64,000 nt of DNA from Acidimicrobiales bacterium (GTDB taxonomy: Bacteria > Actinomycetota > Acidimicrobiia > Acidimicrobiales > GCA-2861595). The stretch covers positions 1 to 64,000 of the forward strand of contig DATAIT010000009.1 of the NCBI GenBank assembly GCA_036262515.1, in the 5' to 3' direction. The notes beneath the pieces were generated by a model, which did not search any database, was not told the DNA's origin, and saw nothing but the letters and a program-made list of their open reading frames with translations. Positions 25,860 through 35,279 of the stretch are shown here, piece after piece (positions within the stretch are counted from its first letter, which is position 1; the number at the start of each line of letters is the position of its first letter). The translations under genes and the position numbers were made by a program.

Positions 25860-26777
25860 CTACGGGCCCGACAGTTGCGTGAGGAGGTCGGGTCGGGGGG
25901 CGACGCCGGTGCCGGGATGCAGGACGGCGGCCAGGGCCTCGACGCCGTCCACCAGGCGGGGGCCGGGACGGGAGAAGCAGGCGTTGGCGTCCGCCGCCCA
26001 GAGCTGGCGGGCGGCGGCCAGGGCCGGATGGCCGACGAGGGCACGCCGGCCCTCGGCCAGCGCCTCGGCCAGCGTGTGGCCGCACGGCATGAACACGACG
26101 ACGTCCGCCCCGGCGCCCGCCACGTCGTCCCACGCCAGACGGCGCGACGGCTGCCCGGACGGGGCCAGCAGCGGGACACCTCCGGCGGCGGCGATCATGT
26201 CGGGGACCCAGTGTCCGCCGCTGAAGGGAGGGTCCGACCATTCGAGGGCGAACACCCGGACCGGGGGCCGACTGGCCACCGCCGCGGCCACGGCTTCGAG
26301 GCGGCGCCGGAGCCCTTCGACCACCTCCCGTGCGCGTGCCGCGGTGCCGGTGGCGTCGCCGACCAGGCTGATGGATGCCAGCACGTCGTCGAGCGAGCAG
26401 GGGTCGAGCGACACGACCCGCGCCGAGCACCCCAGCACGTCGAGGGCGTCCTCCACCGCCCCGGTGGGCACCGCGCACACCTGGCACAGGTCCTGGGTGA
26501 GGATGAGGTCCGGGTCGATGGCGCCGATGCGCGACGCGTCGAGCCGGTAGATCGCTTCGCCGGCACCGATGCTGGCCGACACGAGCCCGTCGATGTCGGC
26601 CGCCGACAGCGGCTCCCCGCTCGGTCGCGCGCCCGGCAGCGCGGTTGTGGACACGACCGTTCTGGAGCGGGCCTCGGGCGGGTGGTCGCACTCGAAGGTA
26701 ACGCCGTGCAGGTCGTCGCCCAGCCCCAGGGCAAAGACGATCTCGGTGGCCGACGGCAGGAGCGAGACGATCCGCAC
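25860..26777 (-). CDS. BtuF/TroA-like cobalamin-binding protein
   Basis: A 305-residue protein with the class III periplasmic-binding fold signature: MRIVSLLPSATEIVFALGLGDDLHGVTFECDHP, DLILTQDLCQVCAV and GAGADVVVFMPCGH. It lacks a signal peptide or lipobox, as in the actinobacterial branch usually annotated cobalamin-binding protein, so an uptake role is uncertain. GTG start 26777, 15 nt after the PhoU/RCK gene, with pdxH following: probably one operon. Confidence 0.82.
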   Translation of the reverse strand: MRIVSLLPSATEIVFALGLGDDLHGVTFECDHPPEARSRTVVSTTALPGARPSGEPLSAADIDGLVSASIGAGEAIYRLDASRIGAIDPDLILTQDLCQVCAVPTGAVEDALDVLGCSARVVSLDPCSLDDVLASISLVGDATGTAARAREVVEGLRRRLEAVAAAVASRPPVRVFALEWSDPPFSGGHWVPDMIAAAGGVPLLAPSGQPSRRLAWDDVAGAGADVVVFMPCGHTLAEALAEGRRALVGHPALAAARQLWAADANACFSRPGPRLVDGVEALAAVLHPGTGVAPRPDLLTQLSGP

Positions 26778-26792
26778 CGGCGACGCGCGCGC

Positions 26793-28019
26793 TCAGGACC
26801 GAGCGGCGAGGGGGACCAGGACGTCCTGCCCCGTGTCGTCGTCGGTGGCGAACCCATAGCCGCACAGCTCGGCCAGGAGGGCCCGCCCCTCGTCGGGACC
26901 GGTGGCGATGAGCTCGTCGTCGGCGGAGAGCACGACGTCCCGGCGGGGCCGGTAGAGGTAGCGCCCGCCCCGGCGGATGGCGAGCAGGTAGAAGCCCGTC
27001 TCGGTCTCCAGGCGCAGCGCACCGAGGGTGCGCCCGTCGGCCTGCGAGCCGGCGGCGACCGGCACCCGCGCCACCACCTCCTCCGCCTCCCCGAAGGCCA
27101 GGGCGAGGATCGGGTGCAGCTCCTCACCGCGCTCCACCGGCCACACCAGCTGCTGGGCGGCGTCGCCCAGCGCCTCGGCGGCGGCCGACAGGTGGAGCAG
27201 CCCACGCAGCGGCGAGGGGTCGGCGTGATTGGCGGCCGAGCGCAGGACCCACGTCTCGAGGCGCTCCTGCATCTCGTCCAAGCGGTCCTCCAGATGCACG
27301 ACCTCGGTGGCGAGCCCGGCGTCGCGCAGCACCAGCGCCGAGTAGGCCAGGCCCACCGCCACCTCCGAGATGTTCTTCATCTCCACGAGCGTGTCGATGG
27401 CGCGGTCCAGGTCCGGCTCCCCCTCCGGCGCGGCCGGCGGCATCCACGGGGCTTCCCCGGCCAAGGTGCGCAGGCCGGCAACGCCGGCGCCCGCACCGCG
27501 AGCCAGCACCATGTCGTCGGGGACGAGGATCACGTCGTCCTCGACCTCGGTGTTCCACTCGCCGCTGCGGCGCAGCGCGACTACTGCCATGCCGACGGCG
27601 GTGGGCAGCTCGAGGTCGCCCACGCACCGGTGGGCCATCTCCGAGCCTTCCCGGACCCGCACCTGGTGGCTGACCTCCTCTGCCACCGCAAGGTCGGCCA
27701 CCAGGGTGGGCGGGATGCCCAGGCGGTGGTTGACGATGCGCCCGATGTCCATGGCCGCCATGCCGATGCGCTCGATGGCGCTCACCACGTCGAGCACCGA
27801 GGCCATGGCGTCGGCGTCGCGGGGCGAGCGGGCCGCCACCACGCACATGGTCCGCATGTCGTGGGCGAGGTCGAGCAGGGTGTCGCCCAGCTCGTCGACC
27901 TCGTCGACCATGTCCGGCTCTGCGTAGTAGAGGGCGGCGTAGGCGATGTCGACCATCAGCTCGGAGATGTCCTTGGCCTCCGAGAGCAGGGTCCGCAGGT
28001 TTCGGGGTCTGTCGTCCAT
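26793..28019 (-). CDS. Duplicated PhoU plus RCK_C (TrkA_C) regulatory protein
   Basis: A 408-residue soluble protein built from two copies of a PhoU-like helical unit followed by an RCK_C ligand-binding unit. PhoU-like: about 1-105 (DISELMVDIAYAALYYAEP) and 207-310 (NISEVAVGLAYSALVLRD). RCK_C: about 130-185 (MAVVALRRSGEWNTEVEDDVILVPDDMVLARG) and 330-390 (FYLLAIRRGGRYLYRPRRDVVLSADDELIATG). It follows the SLC41-type transporter gene by 25 nt and is probably its cytoplasmic gating or sensor subunit. Confidence 0.88.
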   Translation of the reverse strand: MDDRPRNLRTLLSEAKDISELMVDIAYAALYYAEPDMVDEVDELGDTLLDLAHDMRTMCVVAARSPRDADAMASVLDVVSAIERIGMAAMDIGRIVNHRLGIPPTLVADLAVAEEVSHQVRVREGSEMAHRCVGDLELPTAVGMAVVALRRSGEWNTEVEDDVILVPDDMVLARGAGAGVAGLRTLAGEAPWMPPAAPEGEPDLDRAIDTLVEMKNISEVAVGLAYSALVLRDAGLATEVVHLEDRLDEMQERLETWVLRSAANHADPSPLRGLLHLSAAAEALGDAAQQLVWPVERGEELHPILALAFGEAEEVVARVPVAAGSQADGRTLGALRLETETGFYLLAIRRGGRYLYRPRRDVVLSADDELIATGPDEGRALLAELCGYGFATDDDTGQDVLVPLAARS

Positions 28020-28044
28020 CAGTCGTCGCGGGGGTCCCGCGCCA

Positions 28045-29400
28045 TCACGATACGCCCAGCGCAGCGATCGTCAACACGAGCGCGAAGGCGCCGACGAAGT
28101 CGACCGAGGAGCTGACCACGGGGATCCCGTAGGTGTCGGGGTCGAGTCCCGTGCGGACGGCCGCGATGGTGCCGTAGTAGGCCACGACGACGACGAAGGT
28201 CACCGCCGCCATTCCGGCGATGAGCGACACGGCCACCATCTCCAGCAAGCCCGGGCTCGGGTGGTCGAGCAGGCGGCTGACGACGTGGGCCCCGACCCCG
28301 TTGAAGACGTACACGGGCAGCCCCAGGAGGAAGACGAGGGCGATGTCGCCGCGCGCCTCCCGGCCGGGGACGGCACCGGGTGACACCATGCCGAGCACCA
28401 GCTTGGTGGAGAGGCGACCGGACAGGATGCCGCCCAGGGCGCCGGCGCTGCTCAGGTGGGCGGGAACCAGGACGAGCAGGGCGGGCAGGTCGGCGAACGC
28501 CTGGAAGCGGCGCTCGAGGACGATTCCCGCCATGGCGCTGACGGCGCCGGCGACCACGAGCACGGGCATCGACTCCCGGACGATGCGGCGCAACAGGTCC
28601 ATCCGTGACAAGGCGCTGGCCGCCAGCGCGGCGCCGGCGACGGCGAGCGCCACCACGCCGATGGCAGGGGTCACGAACGCGAACCCGACGAGGAAGGTGG
28701 CGACATAGAGGGCCGGAAGGGTCAGCACGTCGCCCAACGTCGACACCAGGGGCGCGTTCACGTTGTCGAGGTCCCAGTCGTAGCGGACGGCGCCGGCCGT
28801 GAGGGCCAGCGAGCCCATCAGCACGAGCACCGAGGCCAGCAGCCCACCGACCACGGAGATGAGGGCGAGGTCGAGGATGGAGACGGTGCCCGTGATGCCG
28901 AGGGCGACGGCCACCGACTTGGCGATCACAGCCAGCACGCCCGACATGGCCAGCGTCAGGGCGAGCACGGCGGTCACGTTCTGGCCGAGCACGGTCGTGC
29001 GCTTGGTGGACAGCTCGAACGTGCCGGCGTGGATCGTGGTGCTGATGCGGTTGCCGAAGGCGCCGAAGATGTTGCCACGGAGGCCGATGGCGGCCGGGAC
29101 GAGCACGAGCAGCCCGGGGAGCTTGGCGAACGTGCCGGTGATCGAGCCGAGGACGGCACCGGCCACCAGGCTGGTGGAGCTGTTCAGGCCGAGCGCCACC
29201 AGGCTCTGGCGGACGGCCTCCTCGCCGGGACCGAAGAGCCCGAAGAGGCGCCGGACCAGCCAGCGCAGCGGCCGGGGCCGCCGCTTGGCCAGGACGACGA
29301 CGTGTTGTGCGCTAGCCCGTGCGCGCGCCGCCCCGTCGAGGGCCGGGCGCGGGATGCGCTCGAGCGGCCGGCGCCGCGTGCGGCCGCGAGTGCGCGGCAC
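28045..29400 (-). CDS. SLC41/MgtE-type divalent cation transporter
   Basis: A 451-residue membrane protein with two MgtE-like integral domains of about five helices each. The paired motifs are VPAAIGLRGNIFGAFGNRISTTIHAG and VPAHLSSAGALGGILSGRLSTKLVLG. This is the duplicated arrangement of SLC41 carriers, without the N and CBS domains of classical MgtE. I chose GTG 29400, with GAGGAGG 9-10 nt upstream. The PhoU/RCK_C gene directly downstream supports a regulated Mg2+ or related cation transporter. Confidence 0.88.
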   Translation of the reverse strand: MPRTRGRTRRRPLERIPRPALDGAARARASAQHVVVLAKRRPRPLRWLVRRLFGLFGPGEEAVRQSLVALGLNSSTSLVAGAVLGSITGTFAKLPGLLVLVPAAIGLRGNIFGAFGNRISTTIHAGTFELSTKRTTVLGQNVTAVLALTLAMSGVLAVIAKSVAVALGITGTVSILDLALISVVGGLLASVLVLMGSLALTAGAVRYDWDLDNVNAPLVSTLGDVLTLPALYVATFLVGFAFVTPAIGVVALAVAGAALAASALSRMDLLRRIVRESMPVLVVAGAVSAMAGIVLERRFQAFADLPALLVLVPAHLSSAGALGGILSGRLSTKLVLGMVSPGAVPGREARGDIALVFLLGLPVYVFNGVGAHVVSRLLDHPSPGLLEMVAVSLIAGMAAVTFVVVVAYYGTIAAVRTGLDPDTYGIPVVSSSVDFVGAFALVLTIAALGVS

Positions 29401-29518
29401 GACTGGGAGGCCTCCTCGAGAGCATGCCCGCAGTCTAGGAGACCTCCCCTCGTCGACCGCGCTTCGACGGGTCGAGCGCGCTGACCGCAGCGCAGCGTGT
29501 GGCCTAGCTTTGCCCGAG

Positions 29519-30517
29519 ATGGCCCTCGCCCCCCGTCGCCGTCGCGGGCGCCGGCCGCGGCTGCTCGTCTTCGGGCTGTTCGCCACCGCCGTCGTCCTGC
29601 TCGTGAACGCCGCCTTTTCGTCGTCCGACAACCCGTCGCGCCGGCTCGCCCAGCTGGCCTACCTCGACAGGGTCCGGCCCGAGATCGACCAGTCGACGGC
29701 ACAGGGTGCGTCTCTCGCCGAGGTTCGCGACGACGCCGTGCGCCTGGGGCGTGATGGCGCGACGCGCCGCGTGGCCCGCGTCAAGCGGGACGCCGACGGC
29801 GTCGTGGCCGCCGTGCGCAAGGCCAAGCCGCCCGAGAGCCTGGCCACGGCGCACAGCATCCTCCTGGCCACCGTCGCCATCCGGGCCCGGGTGGCCGCGA
29901 GCATGGCCTCCGGGCTCACCGCCGCCTTGACCGACGGGCCGCCCGAGCCGGCGGTCGACGCCCTCGTCAAGGCGGGCGAGGAGATGGTGGCGTCCGACCA
30001 GACGTACAAGGTCTTCGTCGACGCCATGCCCACCCCTGCCGGGGTCACGGCGCCCCTGCTGCCGGCGTCGACGTGGGCGCCTGATCCGCTGCTGTGGACC
30101 CGCTCCGAGCTGGGTGCATTCGTGGCGTCCATACGGTCGAGCACCACGTTGACGGCGGTCCACGACGTGAGCGTGCTGACCGTGATGACCGACCCGGTCC
30201 AGGTGGCCACCGACGGGAACACCGCGGTGCTGCCGGTGGTCAAGACGCTTCGTCTCGACATCGTGGTCGCCAACACCGGGAACGCGGCCGAGAAGCGCGT
30301 GCCGGTGGTGGCCACTCTGGTCGGTCCGGCCGGGGAGGTGGACACGGCGCGGGACTTCATCGACCTCGCTCCCGGCCAGCGTCGCGCCGTCCCGCTGGGC
30401 GGCCTGCGCCCGCTCGAGGGGGGGCCGTCCACCCTGACCGTCGTGATCGGCCCGGTCGACGGGGAGGCCTCGTTTCCCGACAACGAGCGCTCGCTCGCCC
30501 TCGTCCTGCGCGGCTGA
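29519..30517 (+). CDS. Membrane-anchored protein with C-terminal beta domain
   Basis: A 332-residue protein with a basic N-terminus (RRRRGRRPR) and one transmembrane anchor (about 14-32). A helical external region (about 40-170) and a C-terminal Ig/CARDB-like beta domain (LRLDIVVANTGNAAEKRVPVVATL to TLTVVIGPVDGEASFPDNE) follow. No catalytic motif is seen. It is divergent from the cation transporter with a 118-nt shared upstream region. Confidence 0.72.
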   Translation: MALAPRRRRGRRPRLLVFGLFATAVVLLVNAAFSSSDNPSRRLAQLAYLDRVRPEIDQSTAQGASLAEVRDDAVRLGRDGATRRVARVKRDADGVVAAVRKAKPPESLATAHSILLATVAIRARVAASMASGLTAALTDGPPEPAVDALVKAGEEMVASDQTYKVFVDAMPTPAGVTAPLLPASTWAPDPLLWTRSELGAFVASIRSSTTLTAVHDVSVLTVMTDPVQVATDGNTAVLPVVKTLRLDIVVANTGNAAEKRVPVVATLVGPAGEVDTARDFIDLAPGQRRAVPLGGLRPLEGGPSTLTVVIGPVDGEASFPDNERSLALVLRG

Positions 30518-30596
30518 CGGGCCGCCGGCGCGGCTGAGGGCGGCGCGGGGGCTTCGGTGGCGGCCGCGGCTTCGTCCGCAGGCTCAGCCCGGAGGC

Positions 30597-31808
30597 TCAG
30601 CCCGCCTCGCCGCCCGTGGTGTCGTCAGCGGCGGGCGGGAGCGGCTCGAGGCGGCGCAGCTCCGCCTCGGCCCGGAACACGACCTCCCGCAGGGGCAGGC
30701 CGGCTCGCCGGGCCACCCGCAGGGCGTCGTCGTGCTCGACCTTCACCCGCCCGGGACTCACCTTGACGCGCACCGGAAGGCCGGCCACGTCGACCGCCGT
30801 CTCGTGGCGGGCCCTCGGCCAGCGCTCGAGGGTCGTGCCGCGGATGCCCAACGAGCCGGTCTCGGTGGTGAGGACGCCGGCCATCTGGGCGGCGAGGACG
30901 GGGTCGCACAGCGCGCTGAGGGTGTAGGCGGGGCGACCCTTCTTCATCATGATCGGTGTGACCCACGCGTCGTGGGCACCTGCGTCGAGCAGCGCGCTCA
31001 CGGCATGGGCGACGGTCTCACCGGTGGCGTCGTCCACGTTGACCTCGAGGAGGGTCACCGGTTGGCCCGGCGTGGACCCCGTGTCGCTCGCAGGGAGGCC
31101 GATGACGACCTGTGTGGCGTTGGGCAGGCCGTCGATGTCACGGGAGCCGGCCCCGAAGCCGACGGCGCCGACGGTCATGGCCGGCATGGGCCCGAACCCT
31201 GACGACAGGGCGGCGAGGAGGGCGGCGCCGGTCGGCGTGGTCAGCTCGACCGTGACCTCCCGGCCGTAGGTGGGGATGCCCTTGAGCAGCTCGACGACGG
31301 CCGGCGCCGGGTTCGGGAGCATCCCGTGGGCGCTGCGGACCATTCCGAGACCGGTGGCCACCGGGCTGGCGTAGACGCGCTCGACGTCGAGGACCTCCAG
31401 GGCCGCGCACGTCCCGACGACGTCGACGATGGCGTCGATGCCACCCACCTCGTGGAAGTGCACCTGCGCGGGGGGACGCCCGTGCAGCCGCCCTTCCACG
31501 TCGGCCAGCGCCGCGAAGGTGGCCAGCGCGCGTTGGCGGACCCGGCGCGGCAGTCGTCCCTCCTCCACCATCCCGGCGATGTGGGCGTGCGTCCGCACGA
31601 CGGGGCTGTCGTCGGCGCGCACGTCGAGCCGGACGGCGGCGATGCCGGCCCGCTGGACGGCGTGCGCCTCGACGGTCCATCCGCCGACCGGGAGGCGACG
31701 GACCAGGGTGAGGACCTCGTCGAGATCGGCGCCCGCATCCACCAGGCTGGCGAGGGCCATGTCGCCGGCGATCCCGGCGAAGCAGTGGAACCAGGCGATC
31801 GACCCCAT
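30597..31808 (-). CDS. larC: Nickel-pincer cofactor nickel insertase LarC
   Basis: A 403-residue LarC protein, which inserts nickel into the pincer nucleotide cofactor used by lactate racemase. It opens MGSIAWFHCFAGIAGDMALASLVDAG and contains VHFHEVGGIDAIVDVVGTCAAL, ELTTPTGAALLAAL and LLEVNVDDATGE. It is one uninterrupted frame, unlike species that make LarC by programmed frameshift. Its start overlaps the larB stop by one nucleotide. Confidence 0.95.
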   Translation of the reverse strand: MGSIAWFHCFAGIAGDMALASLVDAGADLDEVLTLVRRLPVGGWTVEAHAVQRAGIAAVRLDVRADDSPVVRTHAHIAGMVEEGRLPRRVRQRALATFAALADVEGRLHGRPPAQVHFHEVGGIDAIVDVVGTCAALEVLDVERVYASPVATGLGMVRSAHGMLPNPAPAVVELLKGIPTYGREVTVELTTPTGAALLAALSSGFGPMPAMTVGAVGFGAGSRDIDGLPNATQVVIGLPASDTGSTPGQPVTLLEVNVDDATGETVAHAVSALLDAGAHDAWVTPIMMKKGRPAYTLSALCDPVLAAQMAGVLTTETGSLGIRGTTLERWPRARHETAVDVAGLPVRVKVSPGRVKVEHDDALRVARRAGLPLREVVFRAEAELRRLEPLPPAADDTTGGEAG

Positions 31809-32545
31809 CAGCGCAACTGGCGGATCACGGCGCAGGCGGCACCGAACCCGTTGTCGATGCCGACGACGGTGATGCCCGACGCACACGACGCCAGCATGCC
31901 GAGCAGGGCGGTGATGCCCTCGAACGAGCTGCCGTATCCGACGCTGGTGGGCACCGCCACGACCGGGCAGCCCGTGATCCCGCCCACCACGCTGGCGAGC
32001 GCGCCCTCCATGCCGGCCACGACGACGACGGCGTCGGCGGCGGCCAGATCGTCCGCCGTGGCGAGGAGGCGATGGACGCCCGCCACCCCGCAGTCGGCCA
32101 CCATCCGGGGGGCGAAGCCGTGTGCGGTCAGGGTGGCCATGCACTCCTCGCCGACGGGGAGATCGGCCGTCCCTGCGGTGATCACCAGGACCACGCCAGG
32201 GCGGGGGGAGGCTCGCCGCCAGGCGATCGTGCGGCCGGTCTGCGTCGCTCCCGGGTTGTGAGCGAGGGCGGCCGCCGCTTGCTCGGGGTCGGCCCGGGTG
32301 AGCAGCACGGGTGCGCTGCCCGGCTCGGAGAGCAGCTCGGCCACGATGGCGGCGCAGTGCTCGGGCGACTTGCCCGGCGCGTACACGGCCTCGGCCAGCC
32401 CTTGACGCAGGGCCCGGTGGTGGTCGGCCTTGGCGAACCCGAGGTCGACGAACGGGAGGCGCCGCAGTCGAGCGACGGCGTCGTCGGCCGACAGGGCGCC
32501 CGAGCGCACGTCGTCGATCAGCTGGCGCAGCGACCCCTCGTCCAC
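31808..32545 (-). CDS. larB: Pyridinium-3,5-biscarboxylate mononucleotide synthase LarB
   Basis: A 245-residue LarB protein, the carboxylase/hydrolase of nicotinate dinucleotide that starts nickel-pincer cofactor synthesis. Its C-terminal half has the PurE-like domain (VLVITAGTADLPVGEEC, DCGVAGVHRLL, VVAGMEGALASVVGG, CPVVAVPTSVGYG). GTG start. LarE, which adds sulfur, and a racemase LarA are not in this window. Confidence 0.95.
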   Translation of the reverse strand: MDEGSLRQLIDDVRSGALSADDAVARLRRLPFVDLGFAKADHHRALRQGLAEAVYAPGKSPEHCAAIVAELLSEPGSAPVLLTRADPEQAAAALAHNPGATQTGRTIAWRRASPRPGVVLVITAGTADLPVGEECMATLTAHGFAPRMVADCGVAGVHRLLATADDLAAADAVVVVAGMEGALASVVGGITGCPVVAVPTSVGYGSSFEGITALLGMLASCASGITVVGIDNGFGAACAVIRQLR

Positions 32546-32607
32546 GCGTCCAGTCTCACGGATATCGACTGTCGGCGCCTATCGGGGACGCCTAGCCTTG
32601 GCTTCCG

Positions 32608-33564
32608 ATGCCGCGCCTCGCCTTCCTCGGTCCGCCGGGCACGTTCACCGAGGAGGCGCTCCTCACCCAGCCGGACCTGGCCGAGTACGACCTCGTGCCC
32701 ATGCGATCCATGCCCGACGTTCTGGCCTCGGTGGCGGCAGGCGAGATGGATCTCGGCTTCGTGGCGCTGGAGAACTCCATCGAGGGCACGGTCAACGTGA
32801 GCCTCGACACGCTCATCTTCGACACCGACCTGCTCATCCGGCGGGAGGTCGTCCTTCCCGTCTCCCTCGATCTGCTGGCGCCGCCGGGCACCAGCTTGGC
32901 CGACGTCGCACGTGTCGTCTCGTTCCCGCACGCGTCGGCCCAGTGCCGGAGCTGGTTCGCCGACAACCTCCCCGGTGTGGAGTTGGTGGCTTCGAACTCC
33001 ACCGCCGAGGCGGCCGAGCAGGTGGGGCGCGACAGGCCGCCGGGCACGGCTGCGGTGGGCACGGCCCTGGCCGCGAAGCTGTACGGGCTCGACGTCCTGG
33101 CATCGTCGATCGGCGACCACCCGGACAATGCCACCCGCTTCGTGCTGGTGAGCCGGTCGGGGATCCCGGCGCCCACCGGGCACGACAAGACCAGCATCGT
33201 CTGCTTCCAGCGGGCCGACCGGCCGGGCAGCCTGCACGCCATCCTCGGCCAGTTCTCGGCCCGCAACCTCAACCTCACCAAGCTCGAGTCCCGCCCCACC
33301 AAGCGCGGGCTGGGCAACTACTGCTTCGTCATCGACCTCGAGGGCCACGTCGACGACGAGGTCGTCGCCGACTGCCTGCGCGATCTCCATGCCCAGCTGG
33401 CCGGTCTGAAGTTCCTGGGCTCGTACCCGGCGGCCGGCGAGCACGGCCCCACCATCCGCCGGGACGCGGACGAGGCGTGGAAGGCGGCGCACGCCTGGAT
33501 CACCGACGTGCGGGCCGGCATCCTCGCGCCCGGCGAGCCCGGCACGGCGGCACCGCCCGGATAG
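32608..33564 (+). CDS. pheA: Prephenate dehydratase PheA
   Basis: A 318-residue enzyme of phenylalanine synthesis. The catalytic domain (1 to about 185) shows LGPPGTFTEEALL, FVALENSIEGTVN and NATRFVLV; the C-terminal ACT domain (about 195-275) carries the Phe-binding GSLHAILGQFSARNLNLTKLESRP, implying feedback inhibition by Phe. No chorismate mutase domain is fused. It is divergent from larB and followed by tRNA-Ser. Confidence 0.96.
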   Translation: MPRLAFLGPPGTFTEEALLTQPDLAEYDLVPMRSMPDVLASVAAGEMDLGFVALENSIEGTVNVSLDTLIFDTDLLIRREVVLPVSLDLLAPPGTSLADVARVVSFPHASAQCRSWFADNLPGVELVASNSTAEAAEQVGRDRPPGTAAVGTALAAKLYGLDVLASSIGDHPDNATRFVLVSRSGIPAPTGHDKTSIVCFQRADRPGSLHAILGQFSARNLNLTKLESRPTKRGLGNYCFVIDLEGHVDDEVVADCLRDLHAQLAGLKFLGSYPAAGEHGPTIRRDADEAWKAAHAWITDVRAGILAPGEPGTAAPPG

Positions 33565-33579
33565 CCTGCTCTCGCGCCG

Positions 33580-33662
33580 GGAGGGATGGCAGAGCGGCCG
33601 AATGCGAGGCTCTTGAAAAGCCTTGGACGAGAGTCCCGTGGGTTCAAATCCCACTCCCTCCG
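33580..33662 (+). tRNA. tRNA-Ser (anticodon TGA)
   Basis: The acceptor GGAGGGA (33580-33586) pairs with TCCCTCC (33655-33661), with discriminator G. The anticodon loop CTTGAAA reads TGA, the variable arm is long, and the T arm is GGGTTCAAATCCC. CCA is not encoded. An accessory stretch with decayed genes begins directly downstream. Confidence 0.95.
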
Positions 33663-33670
33663 CAGGTCAG

Positions 33671-33693
33671 AGGACCATTTCCATTTCGGTCCT
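33671..33693 (+). terminator. Terminator of tRNA-Ser
   Basis: AGGACC (33671-33676) and GGTCCT (33688-33693) form a stem 8 nt past the tRNA, followed by a pyrimidine-rich run. Confidence 0.5.
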
Positions 33694-34128
33694 AGTTCGC
33701 TCTTATTCTTTCGCCGGCGCCGTGGGGTCGATCACCCCGAGGAGCCGGACAATTTGAGTGCGCATTCCCGAGCGGCTTCGAGCGCCTCGCCGGGGCCGCG
33801 TGCGTCCAGTCGAAGTGGCGATGCCCGGCCCAGCGTCCCAACGGTATGGGGCGATAGCGAGCGGTGGCTGCCACGAGGACCGTCGGATTGTCGAGCGCGT
33901 GTACTGCTCGGTCTCGTATCCCGCCACGCGACCCGAACGCCAGTTCTCGGATGGGCACCGATGCCCTCAGCGTCGTTTCGGGACCCACGGCGGCGGCATT
34001 ATGTGTCGACCTGTCCGACGGCAGTCCGCGCTCATCAGGGCAATCTGCATGCGTGTCGAACGCGGGTGTCGTGGAGCACCCGGTCTCAGACGACAGCGCG
34101 AAGTCGGTTGGTCAGGGCGCAGTCAGGT
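33694..34128. other. No gene recognised downstream of tRNA-Ser
   Basis: This 435-nt stretch has only short, mutually overlapping frames with unconvincing composition on both strands. It is less GC-rich than the flanks. I looked for a second copy of the tRNA-Ser 3' end as an attachment site and did not find one here. Confidence 0.5.
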
Positions 34129-34419
34129 TCAGGGGGTCTGGTAATTCACCAGTTCGGATTCGATGACCTGGACCGGAGCGGGCACCCCTACCTCGCCCAA
34201 CGCGGCGCCCAGGCGCCCAGCCATGAAGGCCTCCTGGTCGGCCTTGCTGTTCCAGATCTCCGACACGACCCAGCCAGTAGCCGTGGGGCCTCCGGCGTGG
34301 CTGACGATCCCCGCCGGCCAATCGCCGCTTCCGTCGGCCTTGATTCCCAGCTTCTCGTTGACGGCCCAGTAGTGGTCGGCCCCGACCCCTTCGAACACCA
34401 ACACGATTCCGTAGGACAT
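34129..34419 (-). CDS. Small dimeric alpha/beta-barrel-like protein
   Basis: A 96-residue protein (MSYGIVLVFEGVGADHYWAVNEKLG, GWVVSEIWNSKADQEAFMAGRLGAAL). The layout, with a Trp-rich strand and the phrase SEIWNSKADQEAF, is that of antibiotic-biosynthesis monooxygenase-like or EthD-like ferredoxin folds that act as dimers. No cofactor motif can be read. GGAGG lies just upstream of ATG 34419. The protein at 54216 has a comparable size and layout. Confidence 0.75.
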   Translation of the reverse strand: MSYGIVLVFEGVGADHYWAVNEKLGIKADGSGDWPAGIVSHAGGPTATGWVVSEIWNSKADQEAFMAGRLGAALGEVGVPAPVQVIESELVNYQTP

Positions 34420-34636
34420 CGGACCTCCTCTTGACGAGACGCCGCGACGCTATCCGACATGACGCTTGACGAGCGGGCGGCGCTCCAAGGAGGACAGCGA
34501 GGAGGCCGCGAGAGTGCGACGCAGTACAGGGCCGGGACGCAGATCTGGCGGTTCTGCGTGGGGTCCCGGGGCCGCGATGCCGTCGATCGCGCTGGAAAAA
34601 TTTGGGTCGTGACGACGCCACATGGTTGGATCCCCG

Positions 34637-35252
34637 CTACCACCCGAGACCAGGGGGCTCGTGGTCGGGCGGCCGAGAGCCGTCGTCGGACATGGGGCCG
34701 TCGTCTGGCGCTGGCAACTCCGGAATCGCCGATTGCAGCCGGCCCCTGAGTTCCTCGAGTGCGGGAAGCTGGTCGAGATCCTTGGGGCGGCGTAGGAGCC
34801 GCTTCGACACGATGAGGTCTTCGAGGCCGCCGACGTGCACCTCCACGCCGCCGACGCTCATCGTCACCGCATGGGCGCTGAGGGCGGGGTACCCGTCCTC
34901 GAATCCGCGCGGCCGCAGGACGATGTCGATGTTGCCGATGGCTGTCACCAAGCCGACGGCAACGCTGTCGGCCTGAAGGTGGCGTGGTTCGAGCCGACCG
35001 CCAGCGATCTTGACCCCTTCGGAAATCCGGGCACCCGCCAGCGTGGTCGCAGTCCGTTGCGGGCGTCGCAGAGCAGGGTGAGGTTCGTCTCTCGGCATCG
35101 GGGACCAGGTCCACGTCGTCGGACTCCAGTGCGGCGCCGTGCAGCCGGGCGGCGTGGCTGCCGAACACGACATAGGCGACTCCCGCCTCGTTGAGGGCCT
35201 GGCACAGCAGCCGGAGTTGGTGATCGGGGTCAGGCGGGTCTGGCGCGGCCAC
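34637..35252 (-). pseudogene. Nucleotidyltransferase-like gene with two frameshifts
   Basis: The protein can be followed through three frames. It starts at 35252 (LLCQALNEAGVAYVVFGSHAARLHG, then SDDVDLVPDAER), continues in a second frame near 35095 (ETNLTLLCDARNGLRPRWRVPGFP), and in a third near 35025 (EGVKIAGGRL, GNIDIVLRPRGF, VHVGGLEDLIVSKRLLRRPKDLDQLPALEELR). The VFGSHAARLHG and DDVDLVP elements match the GSx..DxD nucleotidyltransferase signature of AbiEii/MNT-like proteins. Two shifts within about 130 nt mean decay or sequencing error. Confidence 0.72.
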
Positions 35253-35279
35253 CGTCCTCCAGCTGCTCGCGGACCTCGG

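Noticed and set aside
30597-31808. Programmed frameshift in larC
   Set aside because: Known in some lactobacilli, but here the gene is one continuous frame covering both halves.
33694-34128. Several short plus-strand frames after tRNA-Ser
   Set aside because: They overlap each other in different frames, have no ribosome-binding sites and show no recognisable sequence.
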